Shown here piece after piece: positions 61,276-64,000 of a stretch of 64,000 nt of DNA. Within the stretch, counting starts at the first letter, position 1. Each line of letters begins with the position of its first letter. The position numbers were made by a program, and so were the translations under genes. The notes beneath the pieces are model-generated. The model was not told where the DNA came from. It did not search any database and saw only the letters and a program-made list of their open reading frames with translations. Origin of the DNA: Crossaster papposus (Eukaryota > Echinodermata > Asteroidea > Velatida > Solasteridae); the NCBI GenBank assembly GCA_037893245.1, contig JBAIAA010000013.1, forward strand, positions 806,001-870,000, given 5' to 3'.

Positions 61276-61500
61276 ACAAGTTTTTGGTATGACATGAGGT
61301 ACTCGACTCGGAGTGCCAAAGTAGACACTTTCTTGGTCAGTACCCGAGAGTTTGGTTGACCACAACCTCAGTCTGCTCAGGATAATTATTTCCTTGAAAG
61401 TGATTTCATTTTCATTACAAATAGTTACGCAGAGTGGTGCAGTGGGAAGCGTGATGGGCCCATTACCCAGAGGCCCGAGGACCGAAACCTCGCTCTGCTA
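61276..61500 (+). repeat. Extra 225-bp E-B sub-repeat 5
   Basis: Copy of the block at 59851, exactly 1425 bp later, with the same GAGTGCCAAAG and CCATTACCC variants. The B modules begin at 61203 and 61428. Confidence 0.82.
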
Positions 61501-63502
61501 AAAGGTATTTTTGCTTCACTGTTATTCAAATTTAATAATTATTTTAGAATGTTTTTAGAATGTCTGCTTTAATTTTGTTTGCATTTTCTAAATTTACATG
61601 AGGCATAGTGGCGCAGTTGAAGCGTGCTGGGCCCATAACCCAGAGGTCCGAGGATCGAAACCTCGCTCTGCTAACAAGTTTTTGGTATGACTTGAAGTAC
61701 TCGACTCGGAGTGACAAAGTAGACACTTTCTTGGTCAGTACCCGAGAGTTTGGTTGACCACAACCTCGGTCTGCTCAGGATAATTATTTTCTTGAAAGTG
61801 ATTTCATTTTCATTACAAATAGTTACGCAGAGTGGTGCAGTGGGAAGCGTGATGGGCCCATAACCCAGAGGCCCGAGGACCGAAACCTCGCTCTGCTAAA
61901 GAGGTATTTTTGCTTCACTGTTATTCAAATTTAATAATTATTTTAGAATGTTTTTAGAATGTCTGCTTTTATTTTGTTTGTTGTTTTTCTAAATTTACAT
62001 GAGGCATGGTGGCGCAGTGGAAGCTTGCTGGGCCTATAACCCAGAGTGCCGAGCATCAAAACCTCGTTCTGCTGCTAATAAGTTGTTGGTATGACTTGAA
62101 GTACTCGACTCAGAGTGACAAAGTAGACCCTTTCTTGGTCAGTAACCGAGAGTTCGGATGATCACAACCTCGATCTGCTCAGGATAATTTTGTATTTGAT
62201 AGGGATTTCATTTTCATTAAAAATAGTTACGCAGAGTAGTGCAGCGGGAGCGTGATGGGCCCATAGCCCAGAGGTCCGAGGACCAAAACCTCGCTTTGCT
62301 AACTAGGTATTTTTGCTTCACTGCTATTCACATTTAATAAATATTGTAGAATGTTTTTAGAATGTCTGCTTTCATTTTGTTTGCATTTTCTAAATTTACA
62401 TGAGGCATAGTGGCGCAGTTGAAGCGTGCTGGGCCCATAATCCAAAGGTCCGAGGATCGAAACCTCGCTCTGCTAACAAGTTTTTGGTATGACATGAGGT
62501 ACTCGACTCGGAGTGACAAAGTAGACACTTTCTTGGTCAGTACCCGAGAGTTTGGTTGACCACAACCTCGGTCTGCTCAGGATAATTATTTCCTTGAAAG
62601 TGATTTCATTTTCATTACAAATAGTTACGCAGAGTGGTGCAGTGGGAAGCGTGATGGGACCATAACCCAGAGGCCCGAGGACCGAAACCTCGCTCTGCTA
62701 AAGAGGTATTTTTGCTTCACTGTTATTCAAATTTAATAATTATTTTAGAATGTTTTTAGAATGTCTGCTTTTATTTTGTTTGTTGTTTTTCTAAATTTAC
62801 ATGAGGCATGGTGGCGCAGTGGAAGCTTGCTGGGCCTATAACCCAGAGTGCCGAGGATCAAAACCTCGTTCTGCTGTTAATAAATTTTTGGTATGACTTG
62901 AAGTACTCGACTCAGAGTGACAAAGTAGACCCTTTCTTGGTCAGTAACCGAGAGTTCGGATGATCACAACCTCGATCTGCTCAGGATAATTTTGTATTTG
63001 ATAGGGATTTCATTTTCATTAAAAATAGTTACGCAGAGTAGTGCAGCGGGAGCGTGATGGGCCCATAGCCCAGAGGTCCGAGGACCAAAACATCGCTTTG
63101 CTAACTAGGTATTTTTGCTTCACTGCTATTGACATTTAATAAATATTATAGAATGTTTTTAGAATGTCTGCTTTCATTTTGTTTGCATTTTCTAAATTTA
63201 CATGAGGCATAGTGGCGCAGTTGAAGCGTGCTAGGCCCATAACCCAGAGGTCCGAGGATCGAAACCTCGCTCTGCTAACAAGTTTTTGGTATGACATGAG
63301 GTACTCGACTCGGAGTGACAAAGTAGACACTTTCTTGGTCAGTACCCGAGAGTTTGGTTGACCACAACCTCGGTCTGCTCAGGATAATTATTTCCTTGAA
63401 AGTGATTTTATTTTCATTACAAATAATTACGCAGAGTGGTGCAGTGGGAAGCGTGATGGGCCCATAACCCAGAGGCCCGAGGACCGAAACCTCGCTCTGC
63501 TA

Positions 63503-63727
63503 ACAAGTTTTTGGTATGACATGAGGTACTCGACTCGGAGTGCCAAAGTAGACACTTTCTTGGTCAGTACCCGAGAGTTTGGTTGACCACAACCTCAGTC
63601 TGCTCAGGATAATTATTTCCTTGAAAGTGATTTCATTTTCATTACAAATAGTTACGCAGAGTGGTGCAGTGGGAAGCGTGATGGGCCCATTACCCAGAGG
63701 CCCGAGGACCGAAACCTCGCTCTGCTA
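63503..63727 (+). repeat. Extra 225-bp E-B sub-repeat 6
   Basis: Same variants in E and in the second B (63655) as the previous two copies, but the first B (63430) has the normal GGGCCCATAAC and the leader AAATAATTACG. So the block was joined to a different B copy. Confidence 0.82.
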
Positions 63728-64000
63728 AAAGGTATTTTTGCTTCACTGTTATTCAAATTTAATAATTATTTTAGAATGTTTTTAGAATGTCTGCTTTAAT
63801 TTTGTTTGCATTTTCTAAATTTACATGAGGCATAGTGGCGCAGTTGAAGCGTGCTGGGCCCATAACCCAGAGGTCCGAGGATCGAAACCTCGCTCTGCTA
63901 ACAAGTTTTTGGTATGACTTGAAGTACTCGACTCGGAGTGACAAAGTAGACACTTTCTTGGTCAGTACCCGAGAGTTTGGTTGACCACAACCTCGGTCTG

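Larger units (their letters stand above)
1..64000 (+). repeat. Tandem higher-order satellite array of initiator tRNA-Met-like modules
   Basis: The same block recurs head to tail through the whole window, interrupted only by one retrotransposon. The dominant period is 802 bp, made of two related halves of about 401 bp. Half 1 holds modules A-E-B and half 2 holds C-F-D. Modules A to D are each 72-73 nt and resemble animal initiator tRNA-Met; E and F are degraded 72-nt relatives. Spacers of about 31, 49 and 105 bp separate them. Neighbouring units differ at only a few positions, which is expected from unequal crossing-over and gene conversion. The window starts in the leader of a D module and ends in an E module, so both array edges lie outside. 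All modules point the same way. It could be an amplified tRNA gene cluster or a satellite that grew out of one; I favour the satellite view because every module type carries lesions. Confidence 0.95.
58354..64000 (+). repeat. Array segment 8, 1425-bp higher-order repeat
   Basis: A modules begin at 58354, 58752, 59554, 60177, 60979, 61602, 62404, 63206 and 63829. From 59554 the order is A-E-B, E-B, A-E-B, C-F-D, then A again at 60979 and 62404, each 1425 bp apart. Rare variants such as AATCCAAAGG (in A), GGGACCATAAC (in B), GTGCCAAAG (in the extra E) and CCTCGATCTGC (in F) recur at this spacing. The last full cycle (62404 to 63206) lost the inserted block, and it reappears after 63206. The array continues past the window end. 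Confidence 0.9.

Noticed and set aside
131-63953. Many minus-strand open frames of 60-76 codons, one per half-1 unit
   Set aside because: They lie antisense across the spacer and the module A tRNA, recur only because the repeat recurs, and have no recognisable domain. Their ends shift with single-base changes in the spacer, as expected for chance frames.
1-64000. CRISPR array
   Set aside because: Repeats are 401/802 bp with tRNA-like content, not short direct repeats with unique spacers, and the LINE and tRNA type show a eukaryote.
1-64000. tRNA-derived SINE family
   Set aside because: SINEs are dispersed with A-rich tails and target duplications. Here the modules are tandem, with fixed spacers and several tRNA parts per unit.
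1-64000. Assembly artefact creating a false array
   Set aside because: Many private variants, recombinants, variable spacing and a single LINE copy argue against simple duplication of one read, although the exact copy number could still be wrong and needs long-read depth.

Overview
This window is almost entirely one tandem satellite array built from initiator tRNA-Met-like sequences, all on the + strand. It runs off both ends of the window, so its true length exceeds 64 kb. The basic unit is about 802 bp and is a dimer of two diverged half-units of about 401 bp. Each half carries three tRNA-sized modules. I name them A, E, B in half 1 and C, F, D in half 2. From the start of an A module, E begins at about +103, B at +224, C at +401, F at +507, D at +628, and the next A at +802. 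A, B, C and D are clearly recognisable as initiator tRNA-Met derivatives: they share the GGG/CCC anticodon stem and the loop beginning CC, and A keeps the initiator-type B box GGATCGAAACC. Each is followed within about 5 to 12 nt by a run of five T, the usual RNA polymerase III stop. E and F are 72-nt relics whose 3' ends still resemble the tRNA.

The organism is a eukaryote and most likely an animal, probably an invertebrate. The evidence is the animal-type initiator tRNA (C at position 33 before the CAT anticodon) and a 5'-truncated non-LTR retrotransposon inserted once, at about 1560-2949. No host protein-coding gene is visible. The many short open frames of 60-88 codons are shadows of the repeat.

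Layout: 1-4785 is an irregular part with the retrotransposon and extra 225-bp E-B sub-repeats. 4786-26556 is very regular 802-bp units. 26557-31074 begins with a D/B recombinant and continues regularly. 31075-42279 shows paired units repeating every 1597 to 1604 bp and B modules that lost 7 bp over the anticodon. 42280-48661 carries a larger repeat with copies 1996 and 3192 bp apart. 48662-58353 is again mostly 802-bp units with 1604-bp pairs and an A/C recombinant. 58354-64000 carries a 1425-bp higher-order repeat with extra E-B and A modules.

I count 79 A-type modules by eye. The other modules occur at similar numbers, so the window holds roughly 300 near-canonical tRNA-iMet-like modules and about 150 degenerate ones. 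No module type is free of lesions. Whether any makes a working tRNA, or whether the array is a Pol III/TFIIIC-binding satellite, cannot be decided from sequence alone. Copy numbers and similarity are my reading, not a computed alignment.
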